This document shows positions 1 to 8,466 of a DNA stretch of 64,000 nucleotides, piece after piece (position 1 is the first letter of the stretch; each line of letters begins with the position of its first letter). Below the pieces are notes generated by a model. That model saw only the letters and a program-made list of their open reading frames with translations. It ran no database searches and had not been told where the DNA came from. Location: assembly GCF_031884435.1 (NCBI RefSeq), contig NZ_CP134778.1, positions 124,001 to 188,000 on the forward strand, in the 5' to 3' direction. The DNA comes from Bosea sp. 685 (lineage in GTDB: Bacteria > Pseudomonadota > Alphaproteobacteria > Rhizobiales > Beijerinckiaceae). The position numbers and the translations under genes were made by a program.

Positions 1-2
1 AA

Positions 3-944
3 GATTCCCGCATCGTGGATTCGACGGGAGCCCTTGAGCTTCCGTTCATTCCGAAGAGGATGCTCGTCATAGGCGGCGGGATCATCGGGCTAGAGATGGC
101 GACGGTGTATAGCTCGTTGGGGGCCCGCATCGACATTGTGGAGCAGCTCGACGGGCTGTTGGCCGGCGCAGATCGGGATCTCGTCGCGGTCTGGCAGAAG
201 CGGAATGCCCACCGTTTCGATCACCTCATGCTGTCGACGCGCCTGGAGTCGGTGGCGGCGACCGATGAAGGACTTGTGGCCGTTTTTGCCGGGAGCGATC
301 ACCCGCCACGGACATACGATCTCATCCTGCAGGCTCCCGGCCGCCGACCGAACACCGCCGCCCTGAATTTGGCCGCCGCCGGCATCGCGTGCGAAAATGG
401 GTTCATCTGCATCGACAAGCAGATGCGCACTTCAGTCCCTTATATCTACGCGGTCGGGGACATCGCCGACCAGCCCATGCTGGCTCACAAAGCGGTCCAC
501 CAGGGGCATGTGGCGGCCGAAGTCGTCGCCGGCGAGAAGGCGGCCCTCGATGCCATGGTCGTTCCGTCGGTCGCGTATCTGGACCCGGAGATCGCCTGGG
601 TCGGCGCAACCGAAGAAAGCGCCAAGGCATCCGGCCTGTCCATCGAGGTCGGTCGCTTCCCCTGGGCTGCTTCCGGCCGGGCGATCGCCAACGGAGCGGA
701 CTACGGCATGACCAAGCTGCTCTTTTCCAAGGAAACCGGGCGGATCGTCGGCGGGGGAATCGTCGGCGTGGGCGCAGGCGACCTGATCGGCGAGGTCTGC
801 CTAGCCATCGAAATGGGCGCCGATGCCCATGATATCGGCAAGACGATCCATCCGCACCCGACCTTTGTCGAGACGGTCGGCATGGCCGCCGAGGCCATGT
901 TGGGGACGTGCACGGATCTCCCGCCGAAGTCACCCAAGAAGTAA
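3..944 (+). CDS. lpdA: Dihydrolipoyl dehydrogenase (E3), 3' part only
   Basis: E3 flavoprotein of 2-oxoacid dehydrogenase complexes; it reoxidises dihydrolipoamide with NAD+. The reading frame is open from the first bases of the window, so the N-terminal FAD domain and redox-active CxxxxC lie outside. Visible are the NAD-binding Rossmann motif GGGIIGLE, the second FAD-contact segment around YAVGD, and the C-terminal dimerisation domain with HPHPTFVE, which carries the catalytic His-Glu pair. About 313 codons of a usual ~470 are present. E1 and E2 genes are expected just upstream but cannot be seen. A RidA gene follows 59 bases downstream on the same strand. Substrate choice (pyruvate, 2-oxobutyrate, branched-chain) is not decided by E3. 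Confidence 0.93.
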   Translation, partial: DSRIVDSTGALELPFIPKRMLVIGGGIIGLEMATVYSSLGARIDIVEQLDGLLAGADRDLVAVWQKRNAHRFDHLMLSTRLESVAATDEGLVAVFAGSDHPPRTYDLILQAPGRRPNTAALNLAAAGIACENGFICIDKQMRTSVPYIYAVGDIADQPMLAHKAVHQGHVAAEVVAGEKAALDAMVVPSVAYLDPEIAWVGATEESAKASGLSIEVGRFPWAASGRAIANGADYGMTKLLFSKETGRIVGGGIVGVGAGDLIGEVCLAIEMGADAHDIGKTIHPHPTFVETVGMAAEAMLGTCTDLPPKSPKK

Positions 945-1003
945 TTTGGAATGCGAGCCTGCCTTGGGCCCTGAACGTATCCATTTGAAGAAGGAAATTC
1001 GTC

Positions 1004-1393
1004 ATGAGTCGGCAAGCAATTTCGGCCCCGGATGCCACGGCCGTCGGCCCCTATTCGCATGGCATCAGGGCGCGCGGGGACGTCGTATTCCTGTCGGGGC
1101 AGACGCCTTTGGACAGTGCTACGGGGAAGCTTGTCGTCGGAGACATCAAAGACCAGGTGCGTCAGTGCCTCGGCAACCTCGGTGCCGTCCTGGCCGCGGC
1201 GAACCTGACTTTTGACGACGTCGTCAAATGCAATGTCTTCCTCGTCGATATGGCCGATTTCCCAGCCCTGAACGAGGTCTATGCGAGCCATTTTCGCGAG
1301 CCGTTCCCAGCGCGGACGACCATTGGCGTGGCGTCGCTACCCCTCGGAGCCAGGGTTGAAATCGAAATGGTCGCCATCGCGCACGGGGTCTAG
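1004..1393 (+). CDS. ridA: RidA/YjgF family enamine/imine deaminase
   Basis: A 129-residue Rid-family protein that hydrolyses reactive enamine/imine intermediates, such as 2-aminocrotonate or 2-aminoacrylate released by PLP-dependent lyases, to 2-oxoacids and ammonia. Arg104 in the segment FPARTTIG matches the substrate carboxylate-binding arginine of RidA. Length and the GPYSHG and VFLSGQ segments are typical. An AAGGAA ribosome site lies ahead of the ATG. It follows the E3 gene closely, so co-transcription is likely. Pairing with a PLP gamma-lyase-type gene at 9459 and an E3 fits conversion of an amino acid to a 2-oxoacid and onward oxidation (inference). Confidence 0.93.
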   Translation: MSRQAISAPDATAVGPYSHGIRARGDVVFLSGQTPLDSATGKLVVGDIKDQVRQCLGNLGAVLAAANLTFDDVVKCNVFLVDMADFPALNEVYASHFREPFPARTTIGVASLPLGARVEIEMVAIAHGV

Positions 1394-1947
1394 AGATACG
1401 ATCGCGAGCGGCGGAAGGCACCCGAGAGGAGCGCATCGGGCATCGGCAATGCCGCGTCTGGCATTGCCATTTCATCCAAGCCGCCATGTCGGGTTAGAGG
1501 CGTCCGGGAGCTCCGCCCGTCGCAAACACTATGCCCGCCAAAAGCTCGGTGCGGTTCCTGTAGATCTCAGTCGCATGCGCCCATGCGTATTCCAACAAAA
1601 TGGCCGGCCTCCGCTAGGAGCCGGCCAAAGTTGGAAACATCGGCGCTCGCCAAGGTTTCTCTGGGGAACAATCAAAGCTGGCGTGAATATCAAGCATTGA
1701 AGAGTTATTCGAAAGACTTGGAATCGAGGATATTCCGACTTAGATCGATTCGCAATGAACAAAAACTCACTTCGGCCATGCGTTTTGCTCATGAAGAATG
1801 GGCTACCTAGATTGAAAGTTAAATTTATCTGGTGCGTTACAGTGTTTATGGGCGCCATTCGAAAAACGACTGACTATTATTTGAACTATGCGTTTGCGTC
1901 CCCGTTCGGGCGCCCCAAGCTGGCATGACAACAAACGAGGTTCCTGC
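1394..1947. other. Non-coding gap, no gene recognised
   Basis: About 550 bases between the RidA gene and the oxidoreductase gene. Short open frames exist but none has a convincing ribosome site or recognisable protein. Base composition from about 1650 to 1880 is more AT-rich than the flanks, so the promoter of the oxidoreductase gene probably lies there. No repeat or transposon end was seen. Confidence 0.5.
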
Positions 1948-2931
1948 ATGCGCGCCCAAGTTCTGAAAGCCTACGGCGGACCGGAGATGCTGCAGCTGGC
2001 AGATGTCGAACGTCCGGCTGCCCGGTCCGGAGAGGTCCTCATCCGCATTCGTGCCACCTCGATCAATCCCGTCGACATCAAGATCCGAGAGGGTCTCCCC
2101 ATCGGTCCCGAGCTTCCGGCGATCCTTGGCGCGGACCTGGCCGGAACCGTCGAGGCGGTCGGGACCGGGGTCGACGATTTCAATGTCGGCGACGAAGTCT
2201 ACGGCTGTGCAGGTGGGGTGAAGGGCGTCGGTGGTACGCTCGCGGAGTACATTGCTGCCGACGCGCGGTTGATCGCGCCGAAACCGCGTGCCTTGACGTT
2301 CCGGGAAGCCGCTGCTCTCCCGTTGGTCTCCATCACCGCCTGGGAGGCCATTGAGCGCATCGCCCCAAAGAAGGGGGAGGCAATACTCGTTCAAGGAGGC
2401 GTTGGAGGCGTGGGCCACATCGCCGTTCAACTGGCCGCCATTGCCGGTGCGGTGGTGTCCGCGAGCGTCGGCACCGATCGCGACTTCGAGAAGGCCCGGT
2501 CATTCGGGGCCGCGAACGTCATTGACTACAAGAACGATCCGGTGGCGTCCTTCGTACAGCGCATCACCGGTGGTCGCGGGTTTGATGCAATCGTAGACAC
2601 TGCAGGCGGCCAGAATCTCGTCAAGTCGTTCGAGGCGGCTGCGGTGGGCGGACGCATCGCCACGACCAATTCCAGAGCCTCGGTCGATCTTGGACAGATG
2701 CACGGAAAGGCTCTGTCGCTGCACCTCGTCTTCATGCTGCTGCCCATGCTCTCGGGCGAGGGGCGCGACAAGCACGGCCGTATTCTTCGCGAGATAGCGG
2801 CTCTGGCGGATCGTGGGCTCCTGCGTCCGCACGTCGATCCCGAACGGTTCACGTTGGAGACGGCAGCGGATGCGCATCGGCACGTTTCGAGTGGCAAGTC
2901 GAAAGGCAAGGTGGTGATCGAGGTCGATTGA
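1948..2931 (+). CDS. NADPH-dependent quinone oxidoreductase-like MDR protein
   Basis: A 327-residue medium-chain dehydrogenase/reductase of the zinc-free quinone oxidoreductase (QOR) group. It starts MRAQVLKAYGG and carries the GroES-like N-terminal domain with GADLAGTVEAVG, then the nucleotide-binding VQGGVGGVGHIAVQLA. The cysteines of zinc-dependent alcohol dehydrogenases are not visible. The ATG at 1948 is chosen because a GAGG site precedes it and the family N-terminus begins there; a longer in-frame extension upstream is not family-like. Physiological substrate unknown; reduction of an enone or quinone is the family expectation. Confidence 0.88.
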   Translation: MRAQVLKAYGGPEMLQLADVERPAARSGEVLIRIRATSINPVDIKIREGLPIGPELPAILGADLAGTVEAVGTGVDDFNVGDEVYGCAGGVKGVGGTLAEYIAADARLIAPKPRALTFREAAALPLVSITAWEAIERIAPKKGEAILVQGGVGGVGHIAVQLAAIAGAVVSASVGTDRDFEKARSFGAANVIDYKNDPVASFVQRITGGRGFDAIVDTAGGQNLVKSFEAAAVGGRIATTNSRASVDLGQMHGKALSLHLVFMLLPMLSGEGRDKHGRILREIAALADRGLLRPHVDPERFTLETAADAHRHVSSGKSKGKVVIEVD

Positions 2932-3006
2932 AAGGTCGGCTGAAGCTTCGCCGTCGGGTTCGAATTTGGAAGCAGTGCATCGAGCAATGCAAAGTGGAGG
3001 AAACGA

Positions 3007-3729
3007 ATGAAACGACAGCTCGCAGCAGCCCTGATCGCGTCCATCGTCCTCGGCCCCGCCATCCCAGGCTGGGCACAGGTGCCGCAGGCGGTGCCCGGCA
3101 ACTCGATAGATCTGCCTCACGCCTGGCCGAGAAGCGGTGCTGAAAAGATCCTTGAGAACGACCGCGGAGCGATGTGGAACATCGACTTCGCCGAAGGTGT
3201 CGGTGCCCATTGGCACAAGCATCAATTCGAGTTCGTCGGCGTGGAACTGACCACCTCGGCGTTCACTGTGACCAACCCCGATGGCATGACCCACACCGTA
3301 GCCAGCCCAAGGGGAAAAATGTGGATTCTGCCCAAGGGGCTAACCCACATGGAGAAGGGATTGACCACACCGGGACGCAACATCCTGATCGTCGATCTCA
3401 AGGATGGGCCGTCGCCCGGCTATGAGAACAAGTCGGGCGAACCGTCAGGTTACGCTGGAACTCAAGCCAAGCTGGTGAACGATACCGCACGCTTGCTACA
3501 GTGGGACGTCTCACTGTCACCGAGCGTGCCGGAGAAGGCGACCTTCCATTCCCGGGACATCTTCATTTGCGTGCTCGACGGCGGGCGCTTGAAGGTTTCG
3601 GAGCCGGGCAAGCCGCCGGAACTGCTCGAATTGAAGCCCGGTGTCGGCGCGTTCCTCAAGGGTGGCGTCGTTCGCAGTCTGGAAGCGGTGGAAGCGACGT
3701 CCCGATTGATGCTCGTCGAGCTCAAGTAG
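3007..3729 (+). CDS. Exported cupin-like protein
   Basis: A 240-residue protein with an N-terminal signal peptide (Lys-Arg, hydrophobic core, cleavage likely after Ala-Gln near residue 24). The mature part has two beta-rich halves: the first holds the signature LPHAWPRSGA, a His-x-His pair (HWHKHQFEFVGV) typical of cupin metal sites, and WILPKGLTHMEKG. A GGAGG ribosome site sits just ahead of the ATG. It is a clear paralogue of the protein encoded on the opposite strand at 3943-4605, which lacks a signal peptide. Function unknown; a role in binding or transforming a small carboxylate is only a guess from the fold. Confidence 0.85.
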   Translation: MKRQLAAALIASIVLGPAIPGWAQVPQAVPGNSIDLPHAWPRSGAEKILENDRGAMWNIDFAEGVGAHWHKHQFEFVGVELTTSAFTVTNPDGMTHTVASPRGKMWILPKGLTHMEKGLTTPGRNILIVDLKDGPSPGYENKSGEPSGYAGTQAKLVNDTARLLQWDVSLSPSVPEKATFHSRDIFICVLDGGRLKVSEPGKPPELLELKPGVGAFLKGGVVRSLEAVEATSRLMLVELK

Positions 3730-3735
3730 CAAAAG

Positions 3736-3774
3736 GCGGCGGGCCTTCCCCCATGGGAAAGCCGCCGCGATTTT
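3736..3774 (+). terminator. Probable intrinsic terminator after cupin gene
   Basis: Imperfect GC-rich stem (GCGGCGG pairing with CCGCCGC, extended by TTCCC/GGGAA) with a short loop, followed by ATTTTGTTT. It lies a few bases after the cupin stop codon. Confidence 0.6.
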
Positions 3775-3942
3775 GTTTGCACCGCCATTGACGCCGAACA
3801 ACGCGGCAGGCTCGCGACACGCTTCAGCCTATCCTTCACGTTGGCCTTCACACCTCCCCGGCGCCCACGGACTTTTAATCGGCGCGCGACATCCGTGATG
3901 CCTGGAAGACGACCGGTCGCCCTCGACTGGCAAGACCAGCCT

Positions 3943-4605
3943 TTATAGCAATTCGAGTAGCATCAATCGCACCGCGCCATTGGCGGATCGGAGCGAAATG
4001 CTCTTTCCCCGTTCCAAGAACAGTACATCGCCGACATCGACGTCGAGGACGTTGTCCTGCCCATGATCTAGGACGATCCGTCCCGGCGTGACGGCAACGA
4101 CGAACGTATCGTTCGGCCAGTGGGGCGAATTGACATCTGAGGATGGATTGATGGTGACGTCGTACTGTTTGTAAAAGACGTCCTCTCCCACCAGCTTGTA
4201 ATCAACATTCGAAATCTTGTTCGTCTCGAAGACGCCGCGGCCATCGCCGACCGGACTGGCGTCCTTTATATCAACGATCACGATATGCCTTCCGATCGTC
4301 GAGATCCCCTTCTCCATATGAGTGAGACCCTTGGGAAGCATCCACATCCTTCCCGGGAAAGAGACTTTTATTTCGGACCCACCATCGGGGTTTATGATCT
4401 CGTATGCCGCGGAAGCCAGATCAACGCCCGCATAATGATACAGATGCTTGTGGAAATTCGAGTAAAGCCCCTGGGTGAACTTAATGTCCCAAGCCGCACC
4501 GCGATCATTTTCAAGGATCAGGTTGGCACCAGGTCTCGGCCAGGCGTGAGGAAGCGATACCATGTTGGCCTCGACGTCACGTTCAACTGTGGCTCCACTC
4601 GACAT
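3943..4605 (-). CDS. Cytoplasmic cupin-like protein, paralogue of the exported one
   Basis: A 220-residue protein sharing with the exported cupin (3007-3729) the blocks LPHAWPRPGA, LENDRGAAWDIKF, MWMLPKGLTHMEKG and the C-terminal LMLLEL. The start is set at 4605 because a GAGGT ribosome site precedes that ATG and no signal peptide is encoded; the frame stays open upstream for 43 codons without family-like sequence. It converges with the exported copy, about 210 bases apart. The His residues around NFHKHLYHYAG could bind metal as in other cupins. No biochemical role can be assigned. Confidence 0.82.
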   Translation of the reverse strand: MSSGATVERDVEANMVSLPHAWPRPGANLILENDRGAAWDIKFTQGLYSNFHKHLYHYAGVDLASAAYEIINPDGGSEIKVSFPGRMWMLPKGLTHMEKGISTIGRHIVIVDIKDASPVGDGRGVFETNKISNVDYKLVGEDVFYKQYDVTINPSSDVNSPHWPNDTFVVAVTPGRIVLDHGQDNVLDVDVGDVLFLERGKSISLRSANGAVRLMLLELL

Positions 4606-4711
4606 GGTCTTCGACCTCACTCTTCCAGATGATGTATGAATTATGGACCGATTTCGCGTCCCTCCAAAGGGCCGACGGTCCGGTTCGGGCACATTCCTCA
4701 AGGGCGGCGTG

Positions 4712-5377
4712 TCAGCTTTCGACGACGCTCTCATTCAATTCGGCTTTGCCAGGAAATAGCGCGGAGTACCCCGGCAAGCTCTCGATCCGCTTGAGCCAGC
4801 TCAATACATTGGGCTTGTCATCGAGCTCGATACCGCCCATTCGCGCCATGCGAGTGTAGGGGTAAAGGGCAATGTCCGCGATGCTTGGCTGACTCCCGGT
4901 CGCCAACCAATTCCCTTCCTCGACCTGGCCCAACCGCTCATCCAGAACAGCCAGGGCCCGGTTGGCCTTGCGCTCCCACTCTTCCACATCGCCACGCTCG
5001 ACTTTCCAGTCAGGGTGGAGCGCGCGATGCAGCCTTAGTTGAGCCAAGGGGTGCATGTGCGCGGATTGCTCGAACGACATCCATGATAAAACATCCGCCT
5101 GCTCACTCGGATCTTTGGGCCACCAGTCCGTCCCTTGGGCCAGGAAAAACAGGATCGCCGCGGACTCTGCGATCGTCCGGCCATCCGCCATTTCGATGAC
5201 GGGGACCTGACGGAAGCGAGCAATCGCTCGAAATTCGGGGGTTTCCAGGTCCCCCTTGTCGATCGACAGCGTCCTTCGTTCGAGCGGCTGTCCTATGAAA
5301 CTGGCGAGAAGGCGGACCTTCCACGCGTTTCCCGAGCGCTGCGTGTCATAGAGGCGCACGGGCCCTGGCTTCGGCAT
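4712..5377 (-). CDS. Glutathione S-transferase family protein
   Basis: A 221-residue GST-fold protein: thioredoxin-like N-terminal domain (RLYDTQRSGNAWKVRLL, then the cis-proline VPVIEMADG and ESAAILFFLA) and an all-helical C-terminal domain with PSIADIALYPY, whose Asp is the usual N-capping residue. A Ser in QRSGN could activate glutathione. The family conjugates or isomerises electrophilic substrates. The gene is oriented with the cupin gene downstream and the DsbA-like isomerase gene upstream, all on the minus strand, so they may share a transcript. Confidence 0.88.
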   Translation of the reverse strand: MPKPGPVRLYDTQRSGNAWKVRLLASFIGQPLERRTLSIDKGDLETPEFRAIARFRQVPVIEMADGRTIAESAAILFFLAQGTDWWPKDPSEQADVLSWMSFEQSAHMHPLAQLRLHRALHPDWKVERGDVEEWERKANRALAVLDERLGQVEEGNWLATGSQPSIADIALYPYTRMARMGGIELDDKPNVLSWLKRIESLPGYSALFPGKAELNESVVES

Positions 5378-5464
5378 TTGGATGGCCTCGCTTGGGTGAA
5401 GGCTCGCCGCACCGGGGCGGGCTGCCTGGAAGGAGGTGAAGGGTTTGTCCTGCTCCAGGGCCCT

Positions 5465-6091
5465 TCAAGCCTTTCCGAGAGATCGCATCTTCGAGGCGAC
5501 GACCGCCTCTTCGAGAAACTCCAGCCGATCTTGACCCCAGAAGATGTCGCCCTCGAACAGGTAGAACGGCGACCCGAATACCCCCTTCGCGATCGCGTCG
5601 TCGGAGTACCGTCCAAATTCCTCCTGGACCGATGGCGAGCCCGCTTCTTCGAGCAGACGGGGCGCGTTCTTCAACGACCGGTTCGCGAGGGTCAGTAGGA
5701 CGTCGGGTGAGGCAACGTCGAGCTCCTCCACCCATGCGGCCTTCAAGATGTCATGAGAGATCTGCTCGACGGATTGTCCGGCGCGTTTAGCCGCGATGAT
5801 GAGCCCAGAGGCCAGGTCCTCGTTGGTAGTGCCGTATTTCGGGGGCTCATTGATGGGCATGCCCAACTTGACCTGCCAGCGGCGCAGTTCGGCGAGGCGA
5901 TAGTCCTGCCGCTGCTTGGATCTTTGGCTCAGAAGGATGCCACCCGTCCTGGCGTAGACGTAAGGCATCTTGATCGGAAAATAATTGATGGTCACCCCGT
6001 GCCGCTCGCCGATCGAGGCCAGGCGGGGGCCGCCGAAGTAGGCCCAGTCCGAGAGGACCCAGAAATAATAATCGATGCTTGGTTGGGCCAT
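5465..6091 (-). CDS. DsbA/HCCA-isomerase family protein, copy 1
   Basis: A 208-residue thioredoxin-fold protein of the 2-hydroxychromene-2-carboxylate isomerase group (kappa-class GST relatives). Hallmarks are the N-terminal YYFWVLSDWAYFG, the insert IKMPYVYARTGGILL, and the C-terminal GVFGSPFYLFEGDIFWGQDRL. Such enzymes are glutathione-dependent isomerases or oxidoreductases in aromatic catabolism, but many members are uncharacterised. The ATG at 6091 is preferred for its GGGG site and for agreement with the N-terminus of the paralogue at 25445-26047; ATGs at 6097 and 6127 are alternatives. The same frame stays open far upstream through the ABC gene, but that is a shadow of the ABC gene. Confidence 0.85.
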   Translation of the reverse strand: MAQPSIDYYFWVLSDWAYFGGPRLASIGERHGVTINYFPIKMPYVYARTGGILLSQRSKQRQDYRLAELRRWQVKLGMPINEPPKYGTTNEDLASGLIIAAKRAGQSVEQISHDILKAAWVEELDVASPDVLLTLANRSLKNAPRLLEEAGSPSVQEEFGRYSDDAIAKGVFGSPFYLFEGDIFWGQDRLEFLEEAVVASKMRSLGKA

Positions 6092-6210
6092 GGTCATCCC
6101 CGATAAAGACGTTGAGACATCATTCATATGCTGCGTCGTGACGAATCTTTTCTGCAGGCAGGGTCTCGCCGGCGAGCGCATCGTTCGCACCCGCCGGAGA
6201 GCGAGGCCTC

Positions 6211-6999
6211 TCAGTGCAGGATCTGGCTGAGGAAGAGCTTGGTGCGCTCGTGTTGCGGGTTCTTGAAGAACTCGTTGGGCTCGTTCATCTCGACGATCTG
6301 GCCGGCGTCCATGAAGATGACGCGGTCGGCGACCTGGCGGGCAAAGCCCATCTCGTGGGTGACGCAGAGCATGGTCATGCCCTCGTCGGCGAGCGAGACC
6401 ATGGTGTCGAGCACCTCCTTGACCATTTCCGGGTCGAGCGCCGAGGTCGGCTCGTCGAACAGCATGATCTTGGGGCTCATGCAAAGCGAGCGCGCGATGG
6501 CGACGCGCTGCTGCTGGCCGCCGGAGAGCTGGCCCGGATATTTGTTGGCCTGCTCCGGAATCTTGACGCGCGTCAGATAGTGCATCGCGATCTCCTCGGC
6601 ATCCCTCCGGGGCGTCTTGCGGACCCAGATCGGAGCGAGCGTCAGGTTCTCGAGAATCGTCAGATGCGGGAACAGGTTGAAGTGCTGGAACACCATGCCG
6701 ACGTCGCGGCGGATCTCGTCGATCTTCTTCAGATCGTTCGTGAGTTGGGTGCCGTCGACGATGATCGAGCCCTTCTGGTGCTCCTCCAGGCGATTGATGC
6801 AGCGGATCATCGTCGATTTGCCGGAGCCCGAGGGCCCGCAAACGACCAGCTTTTCGCCACGCTCCACCTTCAAGTCGATGTCGCGCAGCACATGAAATTC
6901 GCCGAACCATTTGTTCACGCCGACCATCTCGACCGCCGTCGACGTCGTCAGTGCGGTCGGCTTCGGTGCGCCGAAGGATTTGTCCTGCAGAGTCTTCAA
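6211..6999 (-). CDS. aapP: Amino-acid ABC transporter ATPase (AapP/BztD type)
   Basis: A 262-residue ABC ATPase of the polar amino-acid uptake family. Walker A is GPSGSGKS, the signature is LSGGQQQR, Walker B is [12 protein letters not shown], and the H-loop is VTHEMGF. It ends LFLSQILH, typical for the Aap/Bzt group. It would energise the AapQM permease fed by AapJ, but its gene is about 3.8 kb away from aapJQM and on the opposite strand, rather than directly after aapM as usual. A CAAC-NN-GTTG palindrome lies 53-69 bases upstream of the ATG. Confidence 0.93.
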   Translation of the reverse strand: MKTLQDKSFGAPKPTALTTSTAVEMVGVNKWFGEFHVLRDIDLKVERGEKLVVCGPSGSGKSTMIRCINRLEEHQKGSIIVDGTQLTNDLKKIDEIRRDVGMVFQHFNLFPHLTILENLTLAPIWVRKTPRRDAEEIAMHYLTRVKIPEQANKYPGQLSGGQQQRVAIARSLCMSPKIMLFDEPTSALDPEMVKEVLDTMVSLADEGMTMLCVTHEMGFARQVADRVIFMDAGQIVEMNEPNEFFKNPQHERTKLFLSQILH

Positions 7000-7051
7000 A
7001 GGCTCGGTCCCCCGACTTGCGGTTCACATGAAGCCTCCCCGAAAGGGGCGC

Positions 7052-7068
7052 TAGGCAACACGTTGTCC
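7052..7068. promoter_or_regulatory. Candidate operator, CAAC-NN-GTTG palindrome
   Basis: TAGGCAACACGTTGTCC, upstream of the ABC ATPase gene. It shares the core CAAC-NN-GTTG with GG before and usually TCC after with sites at 7927, 27177 and 27286. Likely operator of a regulator common to these genes; the XRE-cupin protein at 7196-7759 is the nearest candidate. Confidence 0.6.
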
Positions 7069-7195
7069 AACACATCACCGAGTCGGGATTTAGTCAACCA
7101 AATTGGAAAGAAGGACGTTGTCGTACCTGCGCTCGCGCGCCAAAGGGGAGGGCGTGCCTCGCAGGCTGCCTCGCTCGAACGCCGCAGAATGCCGC

Positions 7196-7759
7196 CTATT
7201 TCTCGCGAGTGATCGCGATCAGAGCGCTGCCCCCGCCATCCGGAGCGCGAACCTGATGCGCGAGGTGCCCGGGAAACTGGAGGAAGTCGCCCGCCCCGAG
7301 CAGGACCGAGCGATCGGAGAACTGGATCTCGATCTTTCCGGTCACGACGAAGATGATCTCGGTTCCGCCATGGTCGACCCGGCCGTCCATGCCGAAATCG
7401 CGCCCGGGGAAGAGCAAGAAGGCCTCGACACCACCGGCAGCCTGGCTCAGCGGTTCGAAGTACGCCTCGGCGTTTCTATCCTCGGGGACCGGCCGCTCAT
7501 GAGCCCTGACGATGTGGATCATCGACTCGTCGGTGGCCTCTCCGAAAAGGGCTGATACGGAGACGGCAAATGCCTGGGAGAGCTTCAACGCCGTCGCGAT
7601 CGACGGCGTTTTCTCTCCTCTTTCGACCCGCGAGAGGTACCCTTTGTTGAGCCCAGTCATCCCGGCGAGATGATCGAGCGTCATTTTGCGAGAGCGCCTC
7701 ATGGCGGCCATGTGAAGGCCGAAAGAGCGAGCCGCATCGTTGTTGTTCGACGGCGACAC
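7196..7759 (-). CDS. XRE-family regulator with C-terminal cupin
   Basis: About 187 residues from the suggested start: helix-turn-helix DNA-binding domain (MTLDHLAGMTGLNKGYLSRVERGEKTPSIATAL) followed by a cupin ligand-sensing domain ending in FLQFPGHLAHQVRAP. This architecture is typical of local one-component regulators of amino-acid and small-molecule catabolism. The frame is open upstream to 8005, beyond the divergent MOSC gene start, so the true start must lie inside; GTG at 7759 is chosen as the most plausible but has only a weak, closely spaced ribosome site. A CAAC-NN-GTTG palindrome lies in the divergent promoter region, consistent with autoregulation. Confidence 0.85.
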   Translation of the reverse strand: MSPSNNNDAARSFGLHMAAMRRSRKMTLDHLAGMTGLNKGYLSRVERGEKTPSIATALKLSQAFAVSVSALFGEATDESMIHIVRAHERPVPEDRNAEAYFEPLSQAAGGVEAFLLFPGRDFGMDGRVDHGGTEIIFVVTGKIEIQFSDRSVLLGAGDFLQFPGHLAHQVRAPDGGGSALIAITREK

Positions 7760-7925
7760 GTCCCTGATCGATTTGACCCTCGGCAATGCTGGCTCCAGTT
7801 CAACTGCGTAGGCGCGGCCTATCAGTATGTCGCCGCGGTGGCTAGAGGCACGCTTCTTGGACCCGCCACCTAAGACTCGGACGAGAGGTCGAGTGTTGCG
7901 GGGGCTGAAAAACTCTGATAGCGAT

Positions 7926-7943
7926 CGGGCAACAAGTTGTCCG
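7926..7943. promoter_or_regulatory. Candidate operator in divergent regulator/MOSC promoter
   Basis: CGGGCAACAAGTTGTCCG, with the same CAAC-NN-GTTG core as the sites at 7052, 27177 and 27286. It sits 20 bases ahead of the MOSC start codon, so binding there should repress that operon and possibly the regulator gene. Confidence 0.6.
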
Positions 7944-7961
7944 AAGGTACATGGGGCGGGA

Positions 7962-8462
7962 ATGATAGCGCAAGTCTGGTCCGGGGAACTTCTGCATATC
8001 CACATCGCTCCTGCCGCCTCCTACGAGATGGAGGAGCTGCCCCAAGCGAACCTGATCGCGGGGAAGGGGATCGAAGGCGATCGATATTATCTCGGAACCG
8101 GAACGTATTCGGCAAGGCCTGCCGTACGTGAGGTGACTCTGATCGAGGCCGAGGTGCTCGAGCATCTGGAGATAGGAGAGCCGCAGGTTCCAGGGATAAA
8201 GCTGAGCCTGTCCCCGGCGGAGCATCGCCGTAACCTCACGACCAGGGGCGTGCCCCTCAACCACCTCGTCGGCAAACGTTTTCGAGTTGGCGATGTGGTC
8301 CTCCGGGGAGCCAGGCTGAACTTCCCCTGCAAGTACATCGAAGAGCTCCTTGGCATCCCGAGATTGTTCGAGTCGCTGCTCAATCGGTCAGGTCTCAATT
8401 GCGCGATCGAGGTCGGGGGCGTCATTCGCCCCGGTGATCGCATCGTTCCTTTGGAGGATTAA
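7962..8462 (+). CDS. MOSC-domain protein
   Basis: A 166-residue MOSC protein. MOSC domains bind sulfur or a molybdenum cofactor and handle sulfur transfer or reduction of N-hydroxylated compounds. The conserved cysteine is in ARLNFPCKYIEELLG. The start at 7962 follows a GGGGCGG site; a longer in-frame extension upstream overlaps the regulator promoter and is not family-like. Its stop lies 4 bases before the next ATG, so it is probably translated with the [2Fe-2S] reductase gene. YiiM- and mARC-type systems likewise pair a MOSC protein with an electron-transfer partner. Confidence 0.85.
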   Translation: MIAQVWSGELLHIHIAPAASYEMEELPQANLIAGKGIEGDRYYLGTGTYSARPAVREVTLIEAEVLEHLEIGEPQVPGIKLSLSPAEHRRNLTTRGVPLNHLVGKRFRVGDVVLRGARLNFPCKYIEELLGIPRLFESLLNRSGLNCAIEVGGVIRPGDRIVPLED

Positions 8463-8466
8463 GGCG

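Noticed and set aside
1583..1810. Small gene in the gap after ridA
   Set aside because: No ribosome site, no family similarity, unusual composition.
6100..7078. Long open frame continuing upstream of the HCCA-like gene
   Set aside because: It runs antisense-like in a different frame through the well-supported ABC ATPase gene; high GC keeps shadow frames open.
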